The position numbers and the translations under genes were made by a program. Below the pieces are notes generated by a model, which worked only from the letters and a program-made list of their open reading frames with translations, had not been told where the DNA came from and made no database searches. A DNA stretch of 64,000 bases from Candidatus Scalindua sp. (GTDB taxonomy: Bacteria; Planctomycetota; Brocadiia; Brocadiales; Scalinduaceae): contig JALDRB010000013.1 in assembly GCA_031316155.1 (NCBI GenBank), positions 1 through 64,000 on the forward strand, read 5' to 3'. Numbering within the stretch: the stretch's first letter is position 1; each line of letters opens with the position of its first letter. This document shows positions 36,503 to 45,316 of the stretch, one piece after another.

Positions 36503-37258
36503 ATGATTAAGATTCGAAAGAAGGGAAATACTTGTAAGATGATTTATCCAATTGATCATATTGAATCTCTTTTTACAGAAGCCGGTGGAGAGTTCATCAC
36601 GCCGGTATCAGAAATCACGGAAAAGCTTAAATTCGTAAAAGCTTACCTGTTTGACTGGGATGGCGTTTTCAACCCTGGAATCAAGGGTGAAGGAATCAGA
36701 AGCACTTTTTCAGAAGCAGATGCTATGGGCTCGAACCTGCTGAGGTTCGGTCATTGGTTAAAGTGTAATAAGCTTCCGCTGTTCGGAATCATCACGGCAC
36801 AGAACAACCAATCTGCATTTCAACTCTCTGAGAGAGAGCACTTTCAGCTCGTCTATTACAGCCTGCTGAACAAAAGGAAAGCCCTGGAGCATATTGAAAC
36901 TTCATATGGAATTCATAGAAAGCAGGTTGTTTATGTTTTTGATGACGTCCTTGATCTTTCAATAGCCCTCACCTGCGGTCTGAGGTTTATGGTAAGAAGG
37001 AAGGGAAGCCTCCTTTTTGAAGAGTATGTCAGAGGAAAAGGTTTGTGCGATTATATATGTGCAAATTCAGGTTCAGGCTATGCTGTAAGGGAAATTTGCG
37101 AGCTCTTGCTGGGACTGTCAGGAGTTTATTCACAGGTTATTGAAGAACGGGTCAAATTTTCTCGTAGTTATGAAGCATACCTTTCTGAAAGAAACGCGTT
37201 ATCTGCAACGTTTTATTCTATTAAGGATGGAGCAATTAAGGAAAAACATTATTGTTAA
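36503..37258 (+). CDS. KdsC-like HAD-superfamily phosphatase
   Basis: HAD motifs appear in KdsC-type order: motif I AYLFDWDGVFNPG (about residue 50), motif II Thr in GIITAQNN, motif III Lys in LNKRKALEHI, and motif IV VFDDVLDLSIALTCGLRFMV. KdsC removes phosphate from KDO-8-phosphate for lipopolysaccharide, and relatives act on sialic-acid-like sugars. The protein is longer (251 residues) than KdsC, with extra N- and C-terminal parts, and motif I has Trp between the two Asp residues. The substrate is therefore uncertain. No sugar-synthesis genes adjoin it. ATG 36539 is an alternative start. Confidence 0.6.
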   Translation: MIKIRKKGNTCKMIYPIDHIESLFTEAGGEFITPVSEITEKLKFVKAYLFDWDGVFNPGIKGEGIRSTFSEADAMGSNLLRFGHWLKCNKLPLFGIITAQNNQSAFQLSEREHFQLVYYSLLNKRKALEHIETSYGIHRKQVVYVFDDVLDLSIALTCGLRFMVRRKGSLLFEEYVRGKGLCDYICANSGSGYAVREICELLLGLSGVYSQVIEERVKFSRSYEAYLSERNALSATFYSIKDGAIKEKHYC

Positions 37259-37598
37259 ACACACATAATACTCAGTATCACATAATATTAACTTATCCCA
37301 ATCCTGATCAAACCAGAATAAAAAAGAGATAGATAGCCAAGCAAAGCTGATTGTGTCTCACGCATGTTCCTGCCCGACCAGGTTGTAATCAACTCAATTA
37401 CAAGAGTTTAAGCAATTAAAGGCAACATGCTTGCATCTTTGAAGCTCTAAGCTCTTAAATCCATCTCAAGAGTTCATTTATGTCTATCCTGTATTTTATT
37501 CATCCAGATGAGGGGGTACGGGTGAAATCGCTGGGTTTTGAGTTATCCACATCAGTAATAACGTCTATACCATGTTGTTTACATGAGGAGGCATAACA
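37259..37598. other. Intergenic region
   Basis: A 340-base gap with no supported gene, tRNA or repeat. It ends in a GAGGAGG ribosome site for the small gene at 37599. Confidence 0.4.
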
Positions 37599-37898
37599 AT
37601 GACTAAACTAGCTAATTCTTGCGCTAAGAACGATATCATCAATCGACTTTTTACTGGGGAGTCGTCAAATAAAACAGCAAAAGACCATTTTAAACAACAA
37701 GTTAATAAATTATGTGCGAATATCTCGAGAAGTGTGGGTATTTTCCCTGTGAGCGCACCAGCTTTTATGTTCCAAAAACTCTATCAAGACAATAGTGTAA
37801 AAACAGTTATAAGCGAGAGATTTATGAAGTTTTTGGACTCCATGGCACAAGAGGACATAATAGAAGATATAGAAAATGTGGATAACTTTGAGGAATAA
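37599..37898 (+). CDS. Hypothetical small protein
   Basis: A 99-residue soluble protein without a recognisable domain. It has mixed charge, with an acidic C terminus (QEDIIEDIENVDNFEE). It has no transmembrane segment or signal peptide. A strong GAGGAGG site about eight bases before the ATG makes it likely to be translated. It stands alone between the HAD gene and a convergent zinc-ribbon gene. Confidence 0.55.
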   Translation: MTKLANSCAKNDIINRLFTGESSNKTAKDHFKQQVNKLCANISRSVGIFPVSAPAFMFQKLYQDNSVKTVISERFMKFLDSMAQEDIIEDIENVDNFEE

Positions 37899-38064
37899 AA
37901 AAAGTATGTAACTATATGCTATCGTTTATGATTCATAATAATATATTTTCTGCCTCCACAAATCACCGACAATAACGACAAAAGTCTAGTTTTGTTGCCA
38001 TTCTTTTTAAACGCCACTCACTTGTAATTCATAATTTAGTGGTAAATTTAATCCCATTTTTTAA

Positions 38065-38451
38065 TTAACTATAAATAATGTGACTAAGGTGAATTTTCTC
38101 CTCTTTCTTTTCAGAATTATTATCAATTGCGGATATCCACTCGACTATTGATTTATTAAATGCAATGTAACCTATTTTTATTCTGTCATGTTTTGTTTCT
38201 TCAGCAGCGTTAGCAAGCGATATGAACTTTCGGTTATCATTCACTATGTCGCTAACACGGCTTTTGGTCCCATTAATATAAATATCGCCACTATATAACT
38301 TTTCACGTATTTTTATTTTTACCCTGACAATCTTTCCTTCTTGATTTTTATCATTTTTTACCGTTGAACCACAATAACGACAAATAAATGCCTTAACCTT
38401 TATATCTTCAGCGCATTCAGGACATTGTTTATATTCTTCTGGTTTTTCCAT
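38065..38451 (-). CDS. Zinc-ribbon protein of unknown function
   Basis: The N terminus holds a zinc ribbon, CPECAEDIK followed ten residues on by CRYCGST, like the short zinc-ribbon (UPF0547) modules. A beta-rich region follows (RVKIKIREKLYSGDIYING), then a helical tail. It could be a small nucleic-acid- or protein-binding adaptor. It is 128 residues long. It lies beside the decayed group II introns and may be accessory. Confidence 0.55.
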   Translation of the reverse strand: MEKPEEYKQCPECAEDIKVKAFICRYCGSTVKNDKNQEGKIVRVKIKIREKLYSGDIYINGTKSRVSDIVNDNRKFISLANAAEETKHDRIKIGYIAFNKSIVEWISAIDNNSEKKEEKIHLSHIIYS

Positions 38452-38577
38452 TTTGTACCCTTTTTACAACAATTAATTTAAATACTTTGACCAGCTTCTG
38501 CAGTCTAAGATGCATCTTTATAACTTAAATTTTTCTGCCAAAAAAAGACGATTAAGAGGGAAGAATTCGGCTTATAT

Positions 38578-38709
38578 TTAGTATCGGGAATATTCCTTAA
38601 AAACTTGAAGAAAGATTTCTGTGAGTTGACCAATCTGTCTGTACAGTACGTCTACCAACTTTTCATTCTCTTTGTTTGCCTTTTCCTGTTTTCTCTTAAA
38701 AACCTCTCT
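38578..38709 (-). pseudogene. IS3-family OrfA-like C-terminal fragment
   Basis: The last 43 residues of the reverse-transcriptase frame do not look like an intron maturase. They resemble the leucine-zipper end of IS3-type OrfA (ENEKLVDVLYRQIGQL). This suggests that an IS fragment replaced the maturase domain and the 3' end of the intron. Confidence 0.35.
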
Positions 38710-39346
38710 AATACCCCCGTATGCATGTGACTCTTTTCGATCAACATCTTTACAGTAAACGATCTCTGTCTTCTCTGGATGTAATTCTAGACCACACTCT
38801 TGTAAGCGTTTCTTAATAGCTGCCAAAACATCCTCCGCCTGCTTCAGTGAGTAGCAGTGTACCAAACTATCATCAGCAAAACGCTCGAACTTCACATGAG
38901 GAAAGTATTTTTCAAGCCATACATCAAATGCATGATGCATGAATATGTTGGCTAGTAACGGACTGATCACTCCTCCTTGTGGAGTACCTCGATCTCTCTT
39001 GACAAGTTGTCCATCTTTCTGTTGAAGTGGAGCTTTTAGCCATCTTTCAACATAGAGATGTATCCACTTCTCTTCTGAACTGTGCCACACGATCAGATAC
39101 AGTCGGAATTCCCAATAAGCGAATTCGGCTATCATTCTTTGGTATTTCCACTGCCATTACCGGCGGTGGAAAATACGTTCCCGACGACATCCTGTTCCAT
39201 ATCTTATAGAGATTGTCCTTGAGGTTCTCTTCAAAGTCTCGTATCGATTCTTCATCAATACCACTGGATCCCTTATTAGCCATGACACTTTCCCAAGCTG
39301 CCATAACTCTCTTCTTGGAAATACAAAATGGCTTTGCTTTACTCAA
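38710..39346 (-). pseudogene. Group II intron reverse transcriptase/maturase, internally deleted and frameshifted
   Basis: The N-terminal part runs from MSKAKPFCISKKRVMAAWE through SRIRLLGIPTVSDRVAQ (RT domains 0-1). Next comes a jump with frame change near 39050-39135. The downstream part has RGTPQGGVISPLLANIF and the catalytic box RFADDSLVHC (FADD). The stretch carrying the first catalytic Asp (RT2-3) is missing, as is the maturase (X) domain after CKDVDRKESH. It is inactive by itself. The intron RNA leader lies directly upstream on the minus strand. Confidence 0.8.
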
Positions 39347-39634
39347 TCAGTTCCTCCCAACTTCTGGTTGACTCATTTGTAAAACTGGATAACTTGACCC
39401 CTTCGCTCCATTGGCTTTCACCAACTTCCTCACTACTGCGGGTCAATCCGCCCCTGAACTCTGCATTGGTACTCACATCCTTATGGTTCCGCCACTTGGA
39501 TTGCTTCCCTAGCATCAAAGCTCAAGTTTCCACGTTCCCTATAAGAGCCTGAATCAAGTTCATGCCACCTTTTATGCCGGATACCACTTGGCCAATACAC
39601 AGGCTCCCGCCAAATTTATCCCGAGATAACGACT

Positions 39635-39742
39635 ACCCCTCGGTTTCATAAAGATATTAGCAAGCATCGGGCTTAGTATACTACTCTGTGGTGCACCGCT
39701 TTCACTCCTAACCAACAGACCATCGTCTACATATCCTGCTTT
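39635..39742 (-). pseudogene. Second reverse-transcriptase fragment
   Basis: About 36 residues match the region around RT domain 4 (AGYVDDGLLVRSESGAPQ then SSILSPMLANIFM). It differs clearly from the same region of the main RT remnant, so it comes from a different intron. It is flanked on both sides by intron-like RNA sequence. The normal Gly of PQG is Ser. Confidence 0.5.
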
Positions 39743-40396
39743 AGTGGATCTTACGTCCTCAACGGTCATTACCCCGTTTACTCCTCTACTACGACTCAGT
39801 CCGACTTCCATACCGCCATACTCCGACTTGCCTCTTCGGTTTGTCTGGAGCTTCTGTCGGACACGGTATGGTTCTCCCAAGTTCCAATAGAGACCGTTCG
39901 TTTACCCGCTGTGGACTTAGACACCGGCACGTCAATTATACACTCACCTTACTGCCTGTGCTTTTCACGCAGACAGGGTATCGCATAAATTGATACTGAC
40001 TTCCAGGAAATGAAACCCCTGGTCTCGTGCACTGTTGGTTATTTCGAGGCTCAACACCTTCACTTGCGTTACGGCTGGCAAACACCTTTCACACAGCTTA
40101 ACATAGCTTGTTACCTCGCTATAATACGTGGTTCAGTCCCAGACTGGTGGTTAGCCTTTATCTGGACTGGATTGTCCAGCTTGCCTATATCAGCCTAGCT
40201 TGGCACACTCATTTCCGAACCTTTTTTTGATATTTTAACATCAAAAATGCATCTTAACTATTGGTCCGAAAATCCCAGTCCATTAAAGACTTACTAAATT
40301 TGATATGAAGTATCTTGATAAGTTTATAGAAAATAACACTGTTGAGACAGGTAATTAACTTGAAATGAAGCTTAAAATATAGTATTTTTTTAAGCT

Positions 40397-41539
40397 ATGA
40401 GCGAGTACAAAAGAAAATATCGTGAAAGAAAATCAGGTAAGATAGTTGAATCAAAAAACTGGTATATCAGTTATTATTTTGAGGGAAAGAAGATAAGCGA
40501 GTCAGTAAGTTCTAATAAACAAGTATCAGAAGAAGCATTTAAGGCTGTGATGGGTGAAATTGCACGAGGCAAATACAGCCTTAAAAGTGATAAAAAGCGT
40601 CCGGAATTTGAAGATTGTGCCAAGGTATACTTGGAGTATTCAAAGGCAAATAAACGGTCTTATGAGACTGATATAACCATGTTCAAAGCATTGGGAGCTT
40701 TCTTAATGACTACAAACTATCAAGAATAACACCTTTTCTCATTGAAAAATAAAAAATTCAAAGAAGTGAAAAAGTAACCAGTATGTCACAAAAACCTATT
40801 GCCAATGGCACGATTGACAGAGAATCGACCACCTTGAAGACTATGTTTAACATGGCAATACGAGATCTGAAAGCGGACATTAATCCGTTTTATGTTGAAC
40901 GAAAAGTAAATTTTTTTAAAGAGGATAATGAAACAGAAAGGATTTTAAATCCGGAAGAAATCCAAAGGTTACTTGTTGAGTGTAATGGACATTTAAACCA
41001 AATTGTTCAATTTGCGCTGAATACTGCAATACGATTGAGGGAAATTTTATATTTGAAATGGAGTTATGTAGATTTTAATAGAGATATTATAATCGCCCCT
41101 AAAACCAATACGAAAAACAAGAAGACTAAAAAAGTCCCAATGAATGGTTTAATGGTTAAGATTTTACAGGAAATCAAACGAAAATCTGAGTATGTTTTTT
41201 GCGATCAAAAGACTGGCGAGCCTTATCATTCAATTCAAACTACATTTGGTAAAGCGCTAAAAAGGGCTGGATTAACCGGAGTACGCTTCCACGATTTGAG
41301 ACATACCGCTAGCAGCAACAATGATGGTGATAAATGGCGTTGATTTAGCCACTATTAAGGAGATTCTGGGACATTCTGATATAAAGATGACGATACGTTA
41401 CGCACATTTGACAGCAGAGGGGAAAATGAACGCTGTGAAGACACTTGAAAGACAAATGGAGGTTTTAGACAGTCGCAATACGGTCGCAACAGAAAAATTG
41501 ACATCTATACCAAGAGCTATAACAAATTATATGAATTAA
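40397..41539 (+). pseudogene. Tyrosine recombinase/phage integrase, multiply disrupted
   Basis: The parts are: an N-terminal arm-binding region (SEYKRKYRERKSGKIVESKN), a SAM-like core-binding domain (SRITPFLIEK, SEKVT), and a catalytic domain. The catalytic Arg is in NTAIRLREIL, the box HDLRHT is present, and LGHSDIKMTIRYAH carries the catalytic Tyr. The frame is lost near 40705, a TAA stop lies near 40748, and the frame is lost again near 41310. The stop is only five bases before a tRNA-Thr gene, typical of tRNA-targeted integrative elements. The integrase is inactive as read. Confidence 0.85.
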
Positions 41540-41544
41540 ACTTA

Positions 41545-41616
41545 GCCCGCGTGGCTCAATGGTAGAGTACGTCATTCGTAATGATGTGGTTGGGGGTTCG
41601 AGTCCCCCCGCGGGCT
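41545..41616 (+). tRNA. tRNA-Thr (anticodon CGU)
   Basis: The acceptor stem GCCCGCG (41545-41551) pairs fully with CGCGGGC (41609-41615). The D arm is GCTC/GAGT. The anticodon stem CGTCA/TGATG encloses loop TTCGTAA, giving anticodon CGT (reads ACG, Thr). The T arm is GGGGG TTCGAGT CCCCC. CCA is not encoded, and the discriminator base is T. It lies directly after the decayed integrase. Confidence 0.93.
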
Positions 41617-41957
41617 GTTGAACTCAGAGGAAAATCTGTTGACCACAAACAAGATTGACAAAATGACTACTTTTGTGTTTTCCCATAAACAGGAGAAAAG
41701 GTTTCTGTAACAACCGAAAAAGGAAATTCACGGTTTTATTTCTTTCATGGGATGTTATTGGCAATTTCAGTTGATGAAAACTGACGGTTATTAGCCGTTT
41801 TCGCAGATTGTAAGAATCAAACTGCCTTTATTCAGCCAAAAATATTTTCCCCTGAATGGAGTGCAATAATCTGAAAGTTTTTGTTATTCAACACTTATAG
41901 GCAAGATTCTAAAGCTTTATTTTTTTGGTATCATAATTGCTTTGGCTTGCCTACATA
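41617..41957. other. Intergenic region after tRNA-Thr
   Basis: A 341-base gap with no supported gene. At 41926-41941 the text TGGTATCATAATTGCT matches the -24/-12 layout of a sigma54 promoter (TGG, N8, TTGC), but it leaves only a few bases before the next start codon, so I give it little weight. Confidence 0.3.
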
Positions 41958-42341
41958 ATGAAATCTAAAAATGTTGTTTTGGTTCAGTATGAATTTGATG
42001 CTTATCTATCCCTGTTAGACATCAAGGTAATCTATGATGTGTGTGACGTTTTACTTGCTGAAGATGAATTTGTAACGACATCTAAACAAGATAATGAAAT
42101 AAATTGGACTAAAGTTGAGAGTTTCCATGTTGTCTATTCTGAAGAGACAGAAGTGTATAATTCATTGGTGAAAATAAGAAGAATGATCTGTGGCCTTTTC
42201 GATGCAGTACCACTTGATTGGAAATATGCAAAGATTGTTATTAGAGAGAAAAAAAACAAAAGATATTATCACAGGATAGCCAAAATGCCAATCAGTCCAA
42301 TAACGCCGGTAGTTTTTAATTTTGAAGGAAGAGACTTATGA
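41958..42341 (+). CDS. Hypothetical protein
   Basis: A soluble protein of about 127 residues with no domain that I recognise. The C terminus is basic and Tyr-rich (REKKNKRYYHRIAKMP). The frame opens at TTG 41937; ATG 41958 is preferred, though neither has a clear ribosome site. It lies 15 bases before the 3D-domain gene on the same strand and may be cotranscribed with it. Confidence 0.4.
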   Translation: MKSKNVVLVQYEFDAYLSLLDIKVIYDVCDVLLAEDEFVTTSKQDNEINWTKVESFHVVYSEETEVYNSLVKIRRMICGLFDAVPLDWKYAKIVIREKKNKRYYHRIAKMPISPITPVVFNFEGRDL

Positions 42342-42356
42342 GAGGTAAGAGACTCA

Positions 42357-42869
42357 ATGAAAATTTGTTTTCAATTTAAGAATCTTTCATTATATTTCCT
42401 GAGTATTATAAAATGTCTTTTTGCTTTGGGAATCTTTATAGAAATTTTTACCATGCTGCATGTTACCAATGTAAATGCTGATCTATTTACGGCAACCGCT
42501 TATTGCTCATGTAGAGAGTGTTGTGATAAAGATTCTTCTGATGAATGGTACGGTATTACGGCAACAGGCACACGGGCAAAATGGGGTACTGTTGCTGTAG
42601 ATAAAGAGATAATAGAATTAGGAACATTTCTGGTTATAGAGGGATTCCCTGACGCTGTTTTCAGGGCGGAGGATGTTGGTGGTGCAATAGAGGGAAAGCG
42701 TATTGATATATGGTTTCCCAGTCACAGAGAAGCCTTGGCTTTTGGGGTACAAAAAAAAGAAGTCTTTTGTTTTGACGAATTTGTTTTACGCGTTCTTGAT
42801 TCTCCGAGATTGATGAGTGCTATGGGTGCAGGGGAAGGAATTCAAATGGAAAATGCTGCGAGGTATTGA
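42357..42869 (+). CDS. Secreted 3D-domain protein (lytic-enzyme-like)
   Basis: After an N-terminal hydrophobic segment (about residues 10-40) comes a 3D (Asp-Asp-Asp) domain: FTATAYCSC, TATGTRAKWGTVAVDKEII, then FRAEDVGGAIEGKRIDIWF. The three conserved Asp residues of the MltA/RlpA-type double-psi barrel are visible. Relatives are lytic transglycosylases or wall-linked proteins; the Cys-rich stretch CSCRECC is an extra. It could act on wall polymer outside the membrane. A hairpin terminator follows. Confidence 0.8.
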   Translation: MKICFQFKNLSLYFLSIIKCLFALGIFIEIFTMLHVTNVNADLFTATAYCSCRECCDKDSSDEWYGITATGTRAKWGTVAVDKEIIELGTFLVIEGFPDAVFRAEDVGGAIEGKRIDIWFPSHREALAFGVQKKEVFCFDEFVLRVLDSPRLMSAMGAGEGIQMENAARY

Positions 42870-42896
42870 GGGTTCGTTGCCTCAGAAATTAACAAG

Positions 42897-42928
42897 GAAA
42901 CAAAAATAAGTTGTTTCTCTGTTTTTTT
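42897..42928 (+). terminator. Terminator after the 3D-domain gene
   Basis: GAAACAA (42897-42903) pairs with TTGTTTC (42911-42917), with a run of seven T residues at 42922-42928. It separates the 3D gene from cstA. Confidence 0.55.
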
Positions 42929-42974
42929 GGTTAAAAACAAAGATAGATAATCATAATCAGAAATAGTAAAAATA

Positions 42975-44654
42975 ATGAATGCAGCCTTGATAGCTTTTAT
43001 TGCGCTTTTTTGCTTTTTTCTCAGTTATATTTTCTATTCAAAATTTCTGGCTAAGAGGATTTACCGGTTAGACGCAGACATACAAACACCGGCGCATGAG
43101 TTTCAAGACGGTATTGATTTTGTTCCCACAAATAAGTATGTCCTCTTTGGCCATCATTTTTCATCAATAGCAGGCGCTGCTCCAATTGTGGGTCCAGCCA
43201 TAGCTGTGATATGGGGTTGGTTGCCTGCAGTTTTATGGGTAGTGATCGGCACAATTTTTATCGGTGCTGTTCATGACTTTGGTTGTCTGGTCATTTCTGC
43301 AAAAAATAAGGGGCACTCAATTGGAGATTTAACAGGGTATGTTATTGGTAAAAGGGCGAGGGCATTATTTCTTACCATTATATTTTTTCTTACATGGGTT
43401 GTTATAGCTGTCTTTGCCTATATTATCTCTGCTCTGTTTTCACAGTTTCCTACAACAGTTCTTCCCGTTAACATTCAAATCATAATTGCCCTTATCATTG
43501 GCATAATCATTTACAGGACAAAGTTTGGCATCCTCGTTCCTTCAATTATTGCATTATTTGTCTTGTACGCTTTTATCTATCTTGGCACATTTGCTCCCAT
43601 ACATTTACCGTCATTTGTTGGTGATCAAATAGAGTCATGGGTTGTCTTACTCTTAATCTATGCCTTTATTGCCTCAGTCCTTCCTGTTTGGTTGCTGCTT
43701 CAGCCCAGAGACTTTATCAACTCACATCAGCTTTTTGTCGGTTTGGGGGTTATGTATCTGGGGCTTTTTATTGTACATCCAAAGATGGTAGCACCCGCTC
43801 TGAACCTTCAAGTTGAGGGAGGTTTACCATGGTTCCCTTTCTTGTTCATTACGATTGCCTGTGGGGCTATTTCTGGATTTCACGGCCTTGTTGGATCAGG
43901 AACGACTTCGAAGCAGTTGAATACTATTTCCGATTCCAGGATGATTGGGTATGGATCAATGTTGGGTGAAGGGTCGCTTGGATTGATGTCGATTCTTGCA
44001 TCGACCGCCGGGTTCGCAACTGTAGCGGCATGGAAGAGTCACTATTCAAGTTGGGGTTCTGCCGAAAGCATGGATGCCAAGATAGGGGCATTTGTTAATG
44101 GAGGTGCCTATTTCTTGAAAGAAGGCCTGATGCTTCCCGATGGATTTGGTACGACACTGATTGCCGTAATCGTCATAAGTTTTGCTGCTACCACCCTTGA
44201 TACCTCAACACGGATTCAGCGGTATATTACTGCGGAGCTGGGTGAAATATATAATATTAAAATACTTGCGAACAGGTATGTAGCTTCTGCAATCGCTGCA
44301 TTTACACCCCTTATCCTCATCTTCGGAGGCGAAGGCCTCAGCTGGAAACGTTTATGGCCTATCTTTGGTGCTTCGAATCAGATGCTTGCGGGACTTTCAT
44401 TACTGGTCTTGAGTGTCTATCTTTTTCAAAAGGGAAGAAAAGCATATTTTACCTTGATACCGATGATTTTTCTCGTTGTTACGACTTCCATTGCAATGGT
44501 CATCAGTCTAAACGATTTTATGAGATCCAGGAATTGGGTTCTGACCATCTTATCAATCTTCATCCTTTCATTCTCCCTCTGGATCATCCTTGAATCAATC
44601 GTCGCTATAAGAAAAATGCGTATGAAAGTCACCCAATCGGATGAGCTGGTCTGA
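42975..44654 (+). CDS. cstA: Carbon starvation protein CstA family transporter
   Basis: A polytopic membrane protein with about 15 hydrophobic helices. The family hallmark is near the N terminus: VPTNKYVLFGHHFSSIAGA, then APIVGPAIAVIWGWLPA and GAVHDFG. Conserved mid-protein blocks are HGLVGSGTTSKQL and FAATTLDTSTRIQRYI. CstA proteins import peptides or, in the related BtsT, pyruvate, when carbon is scarce. The 559-residue length is at the shorter, CstA-like end. It is flanked by terminators and a repeat, so it is probably a single-gene unit. Confidence 0.92.
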   Translation: MNAALIAFIALFCFFLSYIFYSKFLAKRIYRLDADIQTPAHEFQDGIDFVPTNKYVLFGHHFSSIAGAAPIVGPAIAVIWGWLPAVLWVVIGTIFIGAVHDFGCLVISAKNKGHSIGDLTGYVIGKRARALFLTIIFFLTWVVIAVFAYIISALFSQFPTTVLPVNIQIIIALIIGIIIYRTKFGILVPSIIALFVLYAFIYLGTFAPIHLPSFVGDQIESWVVLLLIYAFIASVLPVWLLLQPRDFINSHQLFVGLGVMYLGLFIVHPKMVAPALNLQVEGGLPWFPFLFITIACGAISGFHGLVGSGTTSKQLNTISDSRMIGYGSMLGEGSLGLMSILASTAGFATVAAWKSHYSSWGSAESMDAKIGAFVNGGAYFLKEGLMLPDGFGTTLIAVIVISFAATTLDTSTRIQRYITAELGEIYNIKILANRYVASAIAAFTPLILIFGGEGLSWKRLWPIFGASNQMLAGLSLLVLSVYLFQKGRKAYFTLIPMIFLVVTTSIAMVISLNDFMRSRNWVLTILSIFILSFSLWIILESIVAIRKMRMKVTQSDELV

Positions 44655-44709
44655 AACTTACTACAAAGCAAAACAGGTCATTGTTTGTCAGCAGGCAGTA
44701 GGCAATAGA

Positions 44710-44750
44710 TATACTCATCTTGTAATGGTTTTCGGATAAAATCCGGAGAA
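44710..44750 (+). repeat. Interspersed palindromic repeat, copy 1 (truncated)
   Basis: It shares ATACTCATCT, TAATGGTTTTCGGATAAAATCCG and flanking bases with copies at 51400 and 60466, but stops abruptly where the ProW-like gene fragment begins. CGGAT and ATCCG form its inner hairpin. Confidence 0.75.
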
Positions 44751-44990
44751 CATCTCTTTTTGGTTGCAATTTCATTATCGCTTGCCATTGTCATCTCAAT
44801 ACCGTTGGGTATTTTTGCCGCAAAGCTGCCAAAATTTGGGCAACCCATTCTGGGAGTTGTTGGTATTACCCGAACTATTCCCTCTCTCGCACTTCTTGTC
44901 TTTATGATTCCGTTGTTGGGTATTGGTGGTCCACCGGCTATTACGGCACTCTTTCACTATAGTCTCTTACCTATAGTGAGGAATACCTAA
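44751..44990 (+). pseudogene. ProW/OpuB-like ABC permease fragment
   Basis: About 80 residues correspond to the core of a glycine betaine/choline ABC permease: SLSLAIVISIPLGI, then TRTIPSLALLVFMIPLLGIG, PPAITALFHYSLLPIVRNT. Both ends are missing. The left edge abuts a truncated interspersed repeat and the right edge ends in a stop at the RNT motif. It is a deletion remnant and not functional. Confidence 0.8.
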
Positions 44991-45316
44991 AATCCTTTTC
45001 ATCTGTTTCGTCTGCAAAAAATTCTGATAACAATACAGAATTACATTTCAAGCAAAATTCCACTATTTATCAGAATCAATAGAATTTACAAACAAGCGTA
45101 AACAAGCAAACATGTATAAACAACTTGAATTCTCAGATTAAATGTTATATAGTGCACACTCATATCTGTGTTATTATCGGGAGCACATAAGATTGTTAGA
45201 ATTAAAAATGCATTGGTATAATATCAGTGAAAATATCGAACTGAAACAGGTATATATGAAAATAAAAAAAGAGATCTTAAAAAAATAGTAAAAGTTAATT
45301 TGTTGGAGATTATAAC
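44991..45316. other. Intergenic region before egtD
   Basis: A 326-base AT-rich gap between the permease fragment and egtD. No gene or repeat is seen. A TTGGAGAT site precedes the egtD GTG. Confidence 0.4.

Larger units (their letters stand above)
38710..40200 (-). mobile_element. Remnants of two adjacent or nested group II introns
   Basis: Reading the minus strand from 40200, intron-like RNA with GAGTCGTAGTAG-type text leads to a short reverse-transcriptase fragment (39635-39742). A second intron-like stretch follows, containing the pre-ORF text TTGATTCAGGCTC and GGATGTGAGTACCAATGCAG that commonly precedes bacterial intron ORFs. This leads into the main RT remnant. No domain V hairpin was found at the 3' side. 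The arrangement fits one intron inserted in the RT of another, followed by decay. Confidence 0.55.

Noticed and set aside
39328..39552. 74-codon plus-strand frame beside the RT remnant
   Set aside because: It is antisense to group II intron RNA; such frames recur wherever this intron type is found.
41926..41941. Sigma54-like promoter (TGG-N8-TTGC)
   Set aside because: It would leave almost no leader before the following start codon, and no activator gene is nearby; the match may be chance.
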